Notes: generated from the sequence alone by a model not told the origin. Shown: positions 1-7,447, counted from the first letter of the stretch. The stretch: DNA of 9,017 nucleotides from Marinilabiliales bacterium (GCA_002869425.1 PKSZ01000079.1:1-9017); one strand, 5' to 3'. Translations and numbers: made by a program.

Positions 1-973
1 CTTCGTCCATAAACATTACAACCCTAATGGTTCTTTTGGGTTGTATTCCAAGTTTCTTAAAAATACGCAACACCTCTATAGATTGCACACAGCCTGCTCC
101 ATCGTCGTGAGCTCCAGGATCATTAAACCAGCTATCCAAATGGCCACCCACCGTAATTATTTCTTCAGGGTACTTACTTCCCCGGATTTCACCCACAACA
201 TTATATGAAATCGTATCTTCTTCCCATTTTGCATCCAGAGATAGTCCAATTTCACAATCTGGACAAGCTCTTAATATTCGTGATAATAAATTTGCATCAT
301 TTGTACTCAAAGCCAAAGAAGGTATCTTTTCAACACCCTCTTTATACCGCATAATTCCAGTATGTGGATAATCATCAGCCGTTAAAGACAAAGAGCGTAT
401 TAAAACTGCAACAGCGCCATATTCTGCTGCCTCACTGGCTCCATGAACCCGTTGCCATGCTGCCTCACCATAAGCCTGAAAAGGATTAAGCAAGGTTGCA
501 TCCATCTTCTGATTCAAAAAAACGATCTTACCTTCCAGGTTCTCTCTTCCTAATCTTTTAATTTCCTTACGGGATCTTATCTCTACCACTTGCGCTTTCA
601 ACTCCTTACCGGATGTTCCTACTGATCCTCCGACAGCATCCACATTCAGGTTCTGTTCTTTTCCATCTTGATACAATGTTGCAGAAGCTCTTTTATAAAT
701 ATTCCAATTTGGAACTTTTACTTCTTGCTTATATACGGAATCAACATTGAGTTTTTGCATTACTTCATATGTGTATTCAACAGCTTTGTCTGCTTGTTCG
801 GTTCCTGTCATCCTCGGACCTATTTCTGTGCATAAGTATTGAAGCGTATTCATTGAAAAACCAGATAACAAAGCCTCATTGTAGATATCTGCAATAATTG
901 CTGAATCTTTATCCTGAGAACTAACAACAAAAGGACTAAGCAAAATAACAATGACAATAAACAACTCTTTCAT
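1..973 (-). CDS. Exported M28-family zinc metallopeptidase, carboxypeptidase Q-like (3' end cut off by window)
   Basis: The visible 324 codons begin at an ATG at 971-973 and run off the left edge in frame, so only the N-terminal part is seen. Residues 1-20 look like a signal peptide (MKELFIVIVILLSPFVVSSQ) with no lipobox, so the product is probably periplasmic or secreted. Residues about 125-235 match a PA (protease-associated) insert, with the carboxypeptidase Q-like stretches GASEAAEYGAVAVLIRS (178-194) and HTGIMRY (204-210). The M28 metal site follows: GGHLDSW with zinc ligand His278, and GAHDDGAG with bridging Asp290. The window ends at FMDE; Glu324 is in the position of the catalytic Glu of the family's EE motif, so the second Glu and the last His ligand lie outside. 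The family hydrolyses dipeptides or N-terminal residues using two zinc ions; the substrate here is unknown. A -7 box lies 20 bp upstream of the start, suggesting its own transcription. Confidence 0.9.
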   Translation of the reverse strand, partial: MKELFIVIVILLSPFVVSSQDKDSAIIADIYNEALLSGFSMNTLQYLCTEIGPRMTGTEQADKAVEYTYEVMQKLNVDSVYKQEVKVPNWNIYKRASATLYQDGKEQNLNVDAVGGSVGTSGKELKAQVVEIRSRKEIKRLGRENLEGKIVFLNQKMDATLLNPFQAYGEAAWQRVHGASEAAEYGAVAVLIRSLSLTADDYPHTGIMRYKEGVEKIPSLALSTNDANLLSRILRACPDCEIGLSLDAKWEEDTISYNVVGEIRGSKYPEEIITVGGHLDSWFNDPGAHDDGAGCVQSIEVLRIFKKLGIQPKRTIRVVMFMDE

Positions 974-989
974 AATTCAATAATTCAAT
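974..989 (-). repeat. 8-bp tandem duplication in the leader of the M28 peptidase gene
   Basis: On the plus strand AATTCAAT occurs twice back to back (974-981 and 982-989), directly abutting the peptidase start codon. In the mRNA this is an A/U-rich, unstructured leader reading ATTGAATT twice. There is no Shine-Dalgarno sequence. It may simply be slippage in an A+T-rich leader; a role in ribosome access is only inference. Confidence 0.5.
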
Positions 990-993
990 GCGT

Positions 994-1001
994 CAAAATT
1001 A
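994..1001 (-). promoter_or_regulatory. Predicted Bacteroidota -7 promoter element for the M28 peptidase gene
   Basis: The minus strand reads TAATTTTG, an exact fit to the Bacteroidota -7 consensus TAnnTTTG used by the primary sigma factor. It ends 20 bp before the peptidase ATG, giving an expected leader of roughly 14 nt. No TTG or TTTG is present at the expected -33 spacing, so the match rests on the -7 box alone. The same octamer precedes fabI and recN. Confidence 0.5.
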
Positions 1002-1021
1002 CAATTAATTAAAATATTCAT

Positions 1022-3571
1022 TTATTCCTTACCACACTTTTCACAATACATTAACCATAGAGGTTCATAATCAAAGATCTGGATACTTATACCACAAGGT
1101 GCCCCAAACAATGAACACCACTCATCATTTGAGAGGTTATGAGCAGCTTCAAAAAGCTCAGAATAATAAATAAATGGTTTCGACCAGGCATAATCGCTGT
1201 ATTTATATTTCAAATAAAACTGTAAAGCAGAATGAACAGGTTCTTCCACAAAAACATACCGATCTATAAACTTTGTAAGAATTTTATCGGAACCAAAAAG
1301 CAATAAATGTCTGGCCAAAGGAACAATATCGTTGGTGTCTTTCACATACCCTGACACTAGAAAATTCAATGAAGTTTTTGCTCTTCTGCTTTTATTGTTT
1401 TGATATAATTCAATTGAATTTCTTAAATGATAATTCAATTTTAAAACCTTAGTTACAGAATCGGGAATAGAAGGGCTCAATTTAGAAAGATACGAACGTT
1501 GCATTTTTACAGGAATCTCATCTGTGAAGTAAGTATTTTGCGGTTGATTGGCCATCAAACACAAGATAGTATAGTAATATAAAGAACTAACCAAAGGAGA
1601 ATAAATCATACGTAACGATTCAAAAAGCTCTATTTCTTTATCCATCAATTCATCTTCCAAAAAATTCTCCTGAAGAACTGCCCTTCGAAACTCAAACATA
1701 GTTTGATTAAAGATCATAGGATAATATACTTCCTGATCGGGAAAATTGAAGACATGCAAATCATTGTCCTTAATCAAACCTTTAAAATACATTTGATACA
1801 TAAACAATTGAATTGATTTCCAATGCTTAAAAGCCTTTACTAATTCTTTAGAATATTTATTCTGATCGCCTAACATTTTCACAATGCTATCCCTATACAG
1901 AATGGATTCACTACGAGCATAATCGCATTTACTTTTATCAGAAAGATCGGGCAATGCAATAACCCTTATACTTGCATATCTTTGCTGATCCAGCATATCT
2001 TCAAAAGCAGGTAAATTTTCGGGATCATTTACATAAGATCTTATATCTGAAGTATCCTCCTTTTGTAACCATTCATAATCGCTCGACTTAATCTGTTCAT
2101 AAAACATTTTCCAATTTTCCTGCGTATTCACTTCAAGCTCAATTTTCTTATCCTGAAAATCCCTGAATCTGCTTACAAATTTTTCTACTCTCTGTGTAAA
2201 CAGCTTCCTATTGCCTTCAGCCGTTCCTTCAACACTGGCACAGGCCTCTATTTCAACCTTTCCTACAATATAATTTTTCTCCTGTAACTGTTTGATATAG
2301 GGAAAAATCTCCTTGAAATCAGCATCAACTTCACCTCTATCGTAAAAAACTTTCAGATCCAAAGTATCTTTTTCGACGTCAGGAAGATAATTCACATCAT
2401 CAAAAGGATAAATCATTTCCAGACTTGCAGGTTCCGATATAAGGAGCTCTCCACACAAAGATGACTGCAACAATACCATTGATAACTTATTGTCTTTTAA
2501 ATACAGTGCATTCATCTCATATTCATCCGGGTTAAATAAATCTGGTTTTACTCCAAGATTCAAAACGATATCCCGCCTCCTGCTCCTATAATCATCATTG
2601 TCAACTAGTTTATCTCTATATACAGGTTCGGCAATCTTTCCGGAAAAGATACAACGATTATTACGGCGTGCAGGATACTGATAGTATGCTTGTTGATTAC
2701 ATTTGTAATGACTTTTAGGAACCATTTCCAACACAAAGCCATCCTTACTACCGTCCAGTAAAAAACGTAGTAATTTCTTATCTTCCAACCTAAGGAAAAC
2801 ACTATCAGTTTCTACATACAGTTTTAACTCTTTTCTATCTGGAATTTTCCTTTCGAGAGATCGTAAAAAATCTGCATCACCATTCTTTTCAATTTTAAAA
2901 GCATGTTTTGTATGAACCGGATACTGTGACTGATTGTCATACTCAGCTTTTAAGGCCTTGTAATTGCTGTAATCATGTGGATGAAAATATATGCTATTTT
3001 GAATTTGCTTTTCATCCAAATACTTACCAAAAACAGCAACCAACTTGATTATATTGCTGTTTTTCTCAGCCATTGCAACTATCCCGGCCGCATTCAAACT
3101 CCTGGTTAACAAAAAGCTCCGGGATTCAGGGTCTATCATCCACTGATTGATAAAATGTTCTGCTGTTTGCTGATAAGTATATATTGTATGTTTTAATTCT
3201 TCAGAAGCATAATCATAAAGCGTAGAAGTTTTCAGATGTGCAATGCCCAGCAATTCTGCAACATTGGCATAAGGTCCTCCATAATTCATTACCCTTTGCA
3301 GCGGTGTTTCCAGCTTACCTCGCAATTGTCTGTGTGTTAAAAGCTGTTCCTTGTTAAGGTATTCAACTTGCTCCCAGGCTGCAAGGTATAACAAGGAATC
3401 GTTAAAAAAAGGTAGTAATTGATGAGCCCTTCTAACGCTATCGACCTTGGATTTTATCAAATATTCCAGGAAAGGATAATCAATCTTCTCAAACTGAATG
3501 GTATCAGAAGCTTTCTGGGCTGAAAGACTGGTAATTATTAAGCTAAATATGAGAATAAGAAACTTCCTCAA
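1022..3571 (-). CDS. Exported CAP (SCP/PR-1) domain protein with OmpA-like domain and cysteine-bearing C-terminus
   Basis: I know of no named homologue for the whole 849-residue protein. Residues 1-19 form a signal peptide ending SLSAQ. Residues about 36-185 fit a bacterial CAP domain: an R-A-H-then-PFFNDSL start, His80 in LLTHRQ, Glu106 in NVAELLG, W144 in INQWMIDPESR, and GIVAMAE leading to VAVFGK. The usual second His of the HR motif is Ser150, so the classical CAP tetrad is incomplete. Residues 186-400 are unassigned. Residues about 405-540 look OmpA-like: VEIEACASVEGTAEGN then R461, ending RYASIRVIAL. The OmpA peptidoglycan-contact Asp is Ser446, while the Arg is kept. Residues 550-849 are helix-rich and unassigned, ending with C819, C826, C843 and C846. 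The start is TTG: an in-frame TAG at 3578-3580 excludes anything upstream, and the next Met (residue 95) would remove the signal peptide and half the CAP domain. No strong promoter is seen; the best near-match is TAACTTAG at 3596-3603, so read-through from the LacI-type gene 72 bp upstream is possible. Likely periplasmic or outer-membrane associated; function unknown. Confidence 0.85.
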   Translation of the reverse strand: MRKFLILIFSLIITSLSAQKASDTIQFEKIDYPFLEYLIKSKVDSVRRAHQLLPFFNDSLLYLAAWEQVEYLNKEQLLTHRQLRGKLETPLQRVMNYGGPYANVAELLGIAHLKTSTLYDYASEELKHTIYTYQQTAEHFINQWMIDPESRSFLLTRSLNAAGIVAMAEKNSNIIKLVAVFGKYLDEKQIQNSIYFHPHDYSNYKALKAEYDNQSQYPVHTKHAFKIEKNGDADFLRSLERKIPDRKELKLYVETDSVFLRLEDKKLLRFLLDGSKDGFVLEMVPKSHYKCNQQAYYQYPARRNNRCIFSGKIAEPVYRDKLVDNDDYRSRRRDIVLNLGVKPDLFNPDEYEMNALYLKDNKLSMVLLQSSLCGELLISEPASLEMIYPFDDVNYLPDVEKDTLDLKVFYDRGEVDADFKEIFPYIKQLQEKNYIVGKVEIEACASVEGTAEGNRKLFTQRVEKFVSRFRDFQDKKIELEVNTQENWKMFYEQIKSSDYEWLQKEDTSDIRSYVNDPENLPAFEDMLDQQRYASIRVIALPDLSDKSKCDYARSESILYRDSIVKMLGDQNKYSKELVKAFKHWKSIQLFMYQMYFKGLIKDNDLHVFNFPDQEVYYPMIFNQTMFEFRRAVLQENFLEDELMDKEIELFESLRMIYSPLVSSLYYYTILCLMANQPQNTYFTDEIPVKMQRSYLSKLSPSIPDSVTKVLKLNYHLRNSIELYQNNKSRRAKTSLNFLVSGYVKDTNDIVPLARHLLLFGSDKILTKFIDRYVFVEEPVHSALQFYLKYKYSDYAWSKPFIYYSELFEAAHNLSNDEWCSLFGAPCGISIQIFDYEPLWLMYCEKCGKE

Positions 3572-3585
3572 AGCACCCTAATCAT
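3568..3585 (-). other. Five-codon mini-ORF whose stop overlaps the TTG start of the CAP/OmpA-like gene
   Basis: Just upstream of the CAP/OmpA-like gene, ATG-ATT-AGG-GTG-CTT-TGA (minus strand, 3585 down to 3568) ends in a TGA that overlaps the TTG start codon as TTGA. Such an arrangement could allow termination-reinitiation at a weak start. Alternatively one missing T in the CTTT run would be hiding an ATG-started protein beginning M-I-R-V-L-L-R-K, which would also make a good signal peptide. The sequence alone does not separate these from coincidence. Confidence 0.3.
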
Positions 3586-3643
3586 TGTTCAAGTGCTAAG
3601 TTAGGCATTTTATATGATATTAAATTGCTGTAAATAAAATTCT

Positions 3644-4693
3644 CTACTGCTGATAATTAATCCGTCCGGATAATCGTCCACAAGAATGCCTGACAATAAG
3701 GTTGGGAGAAAGAATATGTTGTTGTTTAGGCATCTTACCTCCAGCTTTTATGTCTTCGAGTAATGTTTTGACTGTAATACTGCATATATCCTCAACAGGT
3801 TGAGAAACTGCTGTAATTGGAGAATAAGTATGTGCAAAAAGCTCAATATCATCAAAACTAACAACCGCTATATCACGGGGAATCATTAAATTCATTTCAT
3901 TTAAAGACTCAAGACAAGCAACGGCCAAATTATTATTGGCTACAAATAAAGCCTGAACATTTTCCGGCTCAGATAATAATCCTGTTAAGACTGACTGAAG
4001 TTCCTTTCGCAAGTTCTTAAAATCAATTTCCCGATCTATTCTTTTATTGTATCGTATTGAATGTTTTTTTAACGAATCACGATATCCTCTCGATCTATCC
4101 TTTAAACTTGTAATATAGGATGGAGAAACCGTTAAATGTGCAATTTTCCTATACCCAATTTGGATAAGGTGTTCAACAGCCTGACAAGCACCCTCATAAT
4201 TATCAACACCCACATAATTTGAATCGATCCTTGGAAAATACCTATCAATAAGCACAAAAGGATAATTCTCACGCTTCAGCTGAAGTATCTCACTATGTTC
4301 TGATAAAGTTGATGAAATAATCAAACCATCTACCTGCCTTTCTTTGAGCATATGTAGTAATTTCTTCTCTTTCTCCTCGTTTTCATCAGAGCTACAGATC
4401 ATAAGACTATAACCAAACGAATCGGCTGCATCTTCAATATACCTTGCTATTTTTGCATAAAACGGATTGGCTATATCGGCAACAATTAAACCCAAAATAT
4501 TTGATTTTCCAGTTCTTAATCCCTGTGCAATCCGATTGGGTTTATAGTTCAGTTCTTTTGCTTTTTCCCAGACTTTTTTCTGAGTATCAGGACTAATACT
4601 ATTCTCGTTCCCCTTATTATTGAGAACAAGGGACACCAGTGTTTTGGAAACACCTAAGCTCTTAGCAATATCTGATACTGTGATGCGTTTCAT
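3644..4693 (-). CDS. LacI/GalR-family transcriptional regulator, ligand unknown
   Basis: This 349-residue protein has the full family layout at normal length. An N-terminal helix-turn-helix covers residues 3-26 (ITVSDIAKSLGVSKTLVSLV), followed by a hinge with the minor-groove motif PNRIAQGLRTGKS at 52-64, where Leu59 is the expected intercalating residue. A periplasmic-binding-protein-like effector and dimerisation domain follows, from ILGLIVADIANPFYA (66-80) to VVSFDDIELFAHTYSPITAV (277-296). The ATG start gives the canonical family N-terminus. Family members are dimeric DNA-binding regulators that usually sense sugars or nucleobases. There is no sugar transporter, SusC/SusD pair or glycoside hydrolase next to this gene, so neither ligand nor targets can be named. 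It lies 54 bp after fabI and 72 bp before the CAP/OmpA-like gene; autoregulation, or control of either neighbour, is plausible but unproven. Confidence 0.93.
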   Translation of the reverse strand: MKRITVSDIAKSLGVSKTLVSLVLNNKGNENSISPDTQKKVWEKAKELNYKPNRIAQGLRTGKSNILGLIVADIANPFYAKIARYIEDAADSFGYSLMICSSDENEEKEKKLLHMLKERQVDGLIISSTLSEHSEILQLKRENYPFVLIDRYFPRIDSNYVGVDNYEGACQAVEHLIQIGYRKIAHLTVSPSYITSLKDRSRGYRDSLKKHSIRYNKRIDREIDFKNLRKELQSVLTGLLSEPENVQALFVANNNLAVACLESLNEMNLMIPRDIAVVSFDDIELFAHTYSPITAVSQPVEDICSITVKTLLEDIKAGGKMPKQQHILSPNLIVRHSCGRLSGRINYQQ

Positions 4694-4704
4694 TTGAATT
4701 CTAG

Positions 4705-4712
4705 CAAATATA
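4705..4712 (-). promoter_or_regulatory. Predicted -7 promoter element for the LacI-family gene, overlapping a TACGTA palindrome
   Basis: The minus strand reads TATATTTG, an exact fit to TAnnTTTG, ending 11 bp before the ATG; the transcript leader would be only a few nucleotides. The palindrome TACGTA at 4711-4716 overlaps the upstream edge of the box. A small CG-centred palindrome on a promoter is the usual geometry for a LacI-family operator, so autorepression is possible, but six bases is too little to assert it. There is no clear -33 TTG. Confidence 0.45.
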
Positions 4713-4747
4713 CGTAAATTCCACTACATCGTTTTAGTTAGTAACAT

Positions 4748-5620
4748 TTATTTATCACCTTCTTCATTCATTCCAGTAATCCTATTCACCAATTCATCCA
4801 CTTCAAGTGATTTATTATACTGAATCATAGCCCGTTCGCTCATTCCCATGCTTGAAAAGCCACCATCATGATAGATATTTTGCATTGTTATTTTCCTACT
4901 TAAATCAGAAAACAGCACGACACAAAAATCGGCACATTCCTTTGCTGTAGCATTACCGAGGGGCGACATCCGTTCTGTGAAATCAACCAATCCATCAAAC
5001 CCTTTAACCCCACTTCCTGCAGTAGTAGGCGTTGGAGACTGTGATAAAGTGTTTATTCGTATTTTCTTATCCCTTCCGTAGATATATCCAAAGCTTCGTG
5101 CAATAGATTCAAGAATTGCTTTTGCATCGGCCATATCATTATACCTGTAAAGCGTTCTTTGTGCTGCTACGTATGAAACAGCCAATACTGAGCCCCAATC
5201 ACTAATCGCATCAAGCTTTCTTGCCGTTTGAAGAACTTTATGAAATGACAAAGCTGAAATATCAATTGTTTTGATAAAATAATCGTAATTCAATTCATCA
5301 TAAGCCAGACTTTTGCGCACATTCATGGACATAGCAATGGAATGCAAGATAAAATCAATCTTACCGCCAAACTTTTCCATTGTCGCTTTAAACAAATCTT
5401 CCAGTTCGTCCATATTGGTTGCATCCGCAGCAATAACTTCAGCCTTACACTTTTTTGCCAGTTTGTTGGTATCACCAAACCTTAAAGCCGTTTCCGTATT
5501 CGACAATACAAAACGAGCACCCTCTTCATAAGCTCTCTCGGCAACCTGCCATGCAATGGATTTCTCATTTAAAGCACCAAAAATAATTCCGCGTTTCCCT
5601 TTCAATAAATTATACGACAT
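4748..5620 (-). CDS. fabI: Enoyl-[acyl-carrier-protein] reductase FabI
   Basis: FabI is a cytoplasmic short-chain dehydrogenase/reductase that reduces trans-2-enoyl-ACP to acyl-ACP, the last step of each elongation cycle in type II fatty-acid synthesis. The N-terminal nucleotide-binding segment is GIIFGALNEKSIAW (11-24). The catalytic set Tyr150, Tyr160 and Lys167 has exactly the spacing of E. coli Tyr146, Tyr156 and Lys163, and HSIAM (93-97) aligns with E. coli HSIGF. The substrate loop reads TLSQSPTPTTAGSG (191-204), as in Bacteroidota-type FabI, and HDGGFSSMGMS closes the fold. The protein has 290 residues against 262 in E. coli; the extra length is mainly a charged C-terminal tail. Thr42 sits where E. 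coli has Gln40, without the Arg/Lys pair of NADPH-using staphylococcal FabI, so NADH use is inferred. E. coli Gly93, a triclosan-resistance site, is Ala96 here. A -7 box 30 bp upstream suggests its own promoter. Confidence 0.95.
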   Translation of the reverse strand: MSYNLLKGKRGIIFGALNEKSIAWQVAERAYEEGARFVLSNTETALRFGDTNKLAKKCKAEVIAADATNMDELEDLFKATMEKFGGKIDFILHSIAMSMNVRKSLAYDELNYDYFIKTIDISALSFHKVLQTARKLDAISDWGSVLAVSYVAAQRTLYRYNDMADAKAILESIARSFGYIYGRDKKIRINTLSQSPTPTTAGSGVKGFDGLVDFTERMSPLGNATAKECADFCVVLFSDLSRKITMQNIYHDGGFSSMGMSERAMIQYNKSLEVDELVNRITGMNEEGDK

Positions 5621-5650
5621 ACGCTGATTTTAAGTAATACAATTTGGTTA

Positions 5651-5658
5651 CAAAATTA
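5651..5658 (-). promoter_or_regulatory. Predicted -7 promoter element for fabI in the 155-bp recN-fabI gap
   Basis: The minus strand reads TAATTTTG, an exact TAnnTTTG match ending 30 bp before the fabI ATG, predicting a leader of about 23 nt. No TTG is found 17-23 bp further upstream; that stretch is almost pure A/T and includes the 10-bp palindrome TAAATATTTA at 5670-5679 and an alternating TA run near 5682-5690. The rest of the 155-bp gap holds no gene and no clear intrinsic terminator. Confidence 0.5.
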
Positions 5659-5700
5659 CGATTTATTTGTAAATATTTAACTATATATATTTTTGTATTT

Positions 5701-5779
5701 CTAAAGACCACAATAAATCAATTAAAAAGATGATACATTTAAAAGAGGATTGTGTAAGCTATGAATAACCGGCCTTTAG
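5701..5779 (-). repeat. Imperfect inverted repeat spanning the recN stop codon
   Basis: CTAAAGACC at 5701-5709 and GGCCTTTAG at 5771-5779 are inverted copies with one mismatch, which becomes a G-U pair in the minus-strand transcript. The 9-bp stem would enclose 61 nt and include the recN stop codon (5776-5778). No U tract follows, so this is not a standard intrinsic terminator. It could be a 3'-end or processing structure for recN mRNA, or chance. Confidence 0.3.
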
Positions 5780-7431
5780 TTTAATAACTCCTGCGCATTT
5801 TCAAGTGCTGCTTCAGTTAATTTCTCACCACTAAGCATAGCTGCAATTTCATTTACTCGTTCAGAATCTACCAATGAAATTATTTCGGTAATGGTTTTAT
5901 CCTTTGTTTCCTTCTTCACTACTTTATAGTGCTGTTGGCCCAAACCTGCAACCTGAGGCAAATGAGTAATGCTAATGATTTGTAAATGCTGTGATAAATC
6001 TTTCATCAAATACCCCATCTTCCGTGCTATTTCACCTGATATTCCAGTATCGATTTCATCTAAGATAAGGGTAGGAACAGCTGATTCCCCAGCAAGAACA
6101 GAACGAATAGCAAGCATCAATCTTGACATTTCCCCACCAGATGCTACTTTGCCTAGTTCTTCCTTCTTCATATTTTTGTTGGCTGAAAAATAAAATTCCA
6201 CAGAATCAAATCCCATAGAACCGGGTTCGTCCAGTAGCTTATGCTTTAATTCAAAATCAGCATTAGGCATACCCAGTTGCTGAATAATTTCGAGTATTTT
6301 CTTCTCCAGTTTACCAAAGGTGCTTTTGCGCTTAATACTCAGCTCATTTCCAATATTTTGAACATCTGAAAAAGCACTATCAATCTCCTTTTTCACTCTT
6401 TCAAGTGTTTCATCGGCAATGGTAATCGATGCTATTTTATCATTAAGCTCATTTCGAAGATCAATCAATGAAGCAATATCTCCAACATTATGTTTTTGTT
6501 GCAGGGAATAAATTAAACCTAATCTCTCCTGTATATACTCCAACTTTTCCGGATCATATTCTATTTCATCTCCTGCACTATCTAATTCGTTAACAATATC
6601 ATCCATTTCAATGTATACACTTTCCATTCTATCCTTCAATCCTTCAACCCCAGGATAAATATCCGAAAGCTTTGCAATGGAGCTTTTAATCCATCGTATT
6701 GTATCTAATACACCATTTCCTTCCTGACCAGTAAGAGCTTCGTTTATTTCTGTTGATCCGGATTTTATTGTTTCTGCATTATCAAGCAATACTTGCTTTG
6801 CCTCAAGCTCTTCCTGCTCATTTTCTTTAAGATTAGCTGATTCCAACTGATCAAACTGATATTGAAAATAATCCAAATCAGATTTTTCCTTTTCGATCTT
6901 TAACTTCAGTTTTTCATAATTCTTCAGCATTGTCTTCCAATTGAGATACTTTCCTTTATATTCCTGCAATAGATCTGTTGTCTTAGCCACGGCATCCACA
7001 ACCCTCAATTGAAACCCGGGATTTGAAAGCAACAAATTTTCATGTTGTGAGTGAATATCAATAATTTGTGCCCCCAGCTCTTTCAACTGACTAAGATTTA
7101 CAGGTGTATCGTTTATAAAGGCTCTTGATTTTCCACTACTTGATATCTCTCTCCTTACAGTAGTATATTCTTCAAAATCCAAATCATTTATTGAAAAATA
7201 ATCCTTAAGCTTTTCCTCAGACAAAACAAAAGTTCCTTCAACGATACACTTCCTCTCCCTATCCATTAAAACCTGTGTATCTGCCCTTTTTCCTGAAAGC
7301 AAGGCCAAAGCGCCAAGTAGGATTGATTTTCCTGCACCTGTTTCACCAGTGATAATGGACAAGCCTTTATCGAATTCGATTTCAAGATCATCAATCAGCA
7401 AATAGTTTTTTATGGTAAGCAGCTTCAGCAT
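5776..7431 (-). CDS. recN: DNA double-strand-break repair ATPase RecN
   Basis: RecN is an SMC-like ATPase that acts early at DNA double-strand breaks, on the nucleoid, to hold ends or sister duplexes for RecA-dependent repair. The 551-residue length is normal. The head domain is split by a coiled coil. Its N-terminal part has the Walker A motif GETGAGKS (29-36) and a Q-loop DIHSQHENLL around Gln129. Residues about 155-375 are heptad-rich and charged (coiled coil). The C-terminal part has the ABC signature ASGGEMSRLMLAI (430-442), Walker B TLILDEIDTG (454-463) and the His-switch region ITHLPQVA (488-495). All ATPase motifs are intact. The ATG start lies only ten residues before IKNYLLIDD-like conserved sequence (8-15), as in the family. 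The gene follows porD by 80 bp and has its own predicted promoter, so it may be expressed both from the coaBC side and independently. No LexA-type site was recognised. Confidence 0.97.
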   Translation of the reverse strand: MLKLLTIKNYLLIDDLEIEFDKGLSIITGETGAGKSILLGALALLSGKRADTQVLMDRERKCIVEGTFVLSEEKLKDYFSINDLDFEEYTTVRREISSSGKSRAFINDTPVNLSQLKELGAQIIDIHSQHENLLLSNPGFQLRVVDAVAKTTDLLQEYKGKYLNWKTMLKNYEKLKLKIEKEKSDLDYFQYQFDQLESANLKENEQEELEAKQVLLDNAETIKSGSTEINEALTGQEGNGVLDTIRWIKSSIAKLSDIYPGVEGLKDRMESVYIEMDDIVNELDSAGDEIEYDPEKLEYIQERLGLIYSLQQKHNVGDIASLIDLRNELNDKIASITIADETLERVKKEIDSAFSDVQNIGNELSIKRKSTFGKLEKKILEIIQQLGMPNADFELKHKLLDEPGSMGFDSVEFYFSANKNMKKEELGKVASGGEMSRLMLAIRSVLAGESAVPTLILDEIDTGISGEIARKMGYLMKDLSQHLQIISITHLPQVAGLGQQHYKVVKKETKDKTITEIISLVDSERVNEIAAMLSGEKLTEAALENAQELLN

Positions 7432-7447
7432 AACAAAAGTTAAGATA

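Noticed and set aside
2605..2802. 65-codon open frame inside the CAP/OmpA-like gene
   Set aside because: Same strand, other frame; fully inside a gene with a convincing product, no recognisable protein and no start signals.
1..3571. Defence, toxin or mobile cassette made of the CAP protein and the peptidase
   Set aside because: No transposase, integrase, terminal repeats, immunity-like gene or visible shift in base composition; CAP and M28 proteins are common chromosomal envelope genes.
3644..4693. Polysaccharide-utilisation locus suggested by the LacI regulator
   Set aside because: No SusC/SusD pair, glycoside hydrolase or sugar transporter in the window.
5313..5531. 72-codon plus-strand frame opposite fabI
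   Set aside because: Antisense to a well conserved enzyme; low-complexity Ser/Ala-rich translation with no family resemblance.
5670..5690. A/T palindrome and alternating TA run as a terminator
   Set aside because: No G-C containing stem followed by a T tract on the minus strand; consistent with ordinary A+T-rich promoter DNA upstream of fabI.
5969..6193. 74-codon plus-strand frame opposite recN
   Set aside because: Lies antisense to the RecN signature and Walker B region; a by-product of conserved codons.
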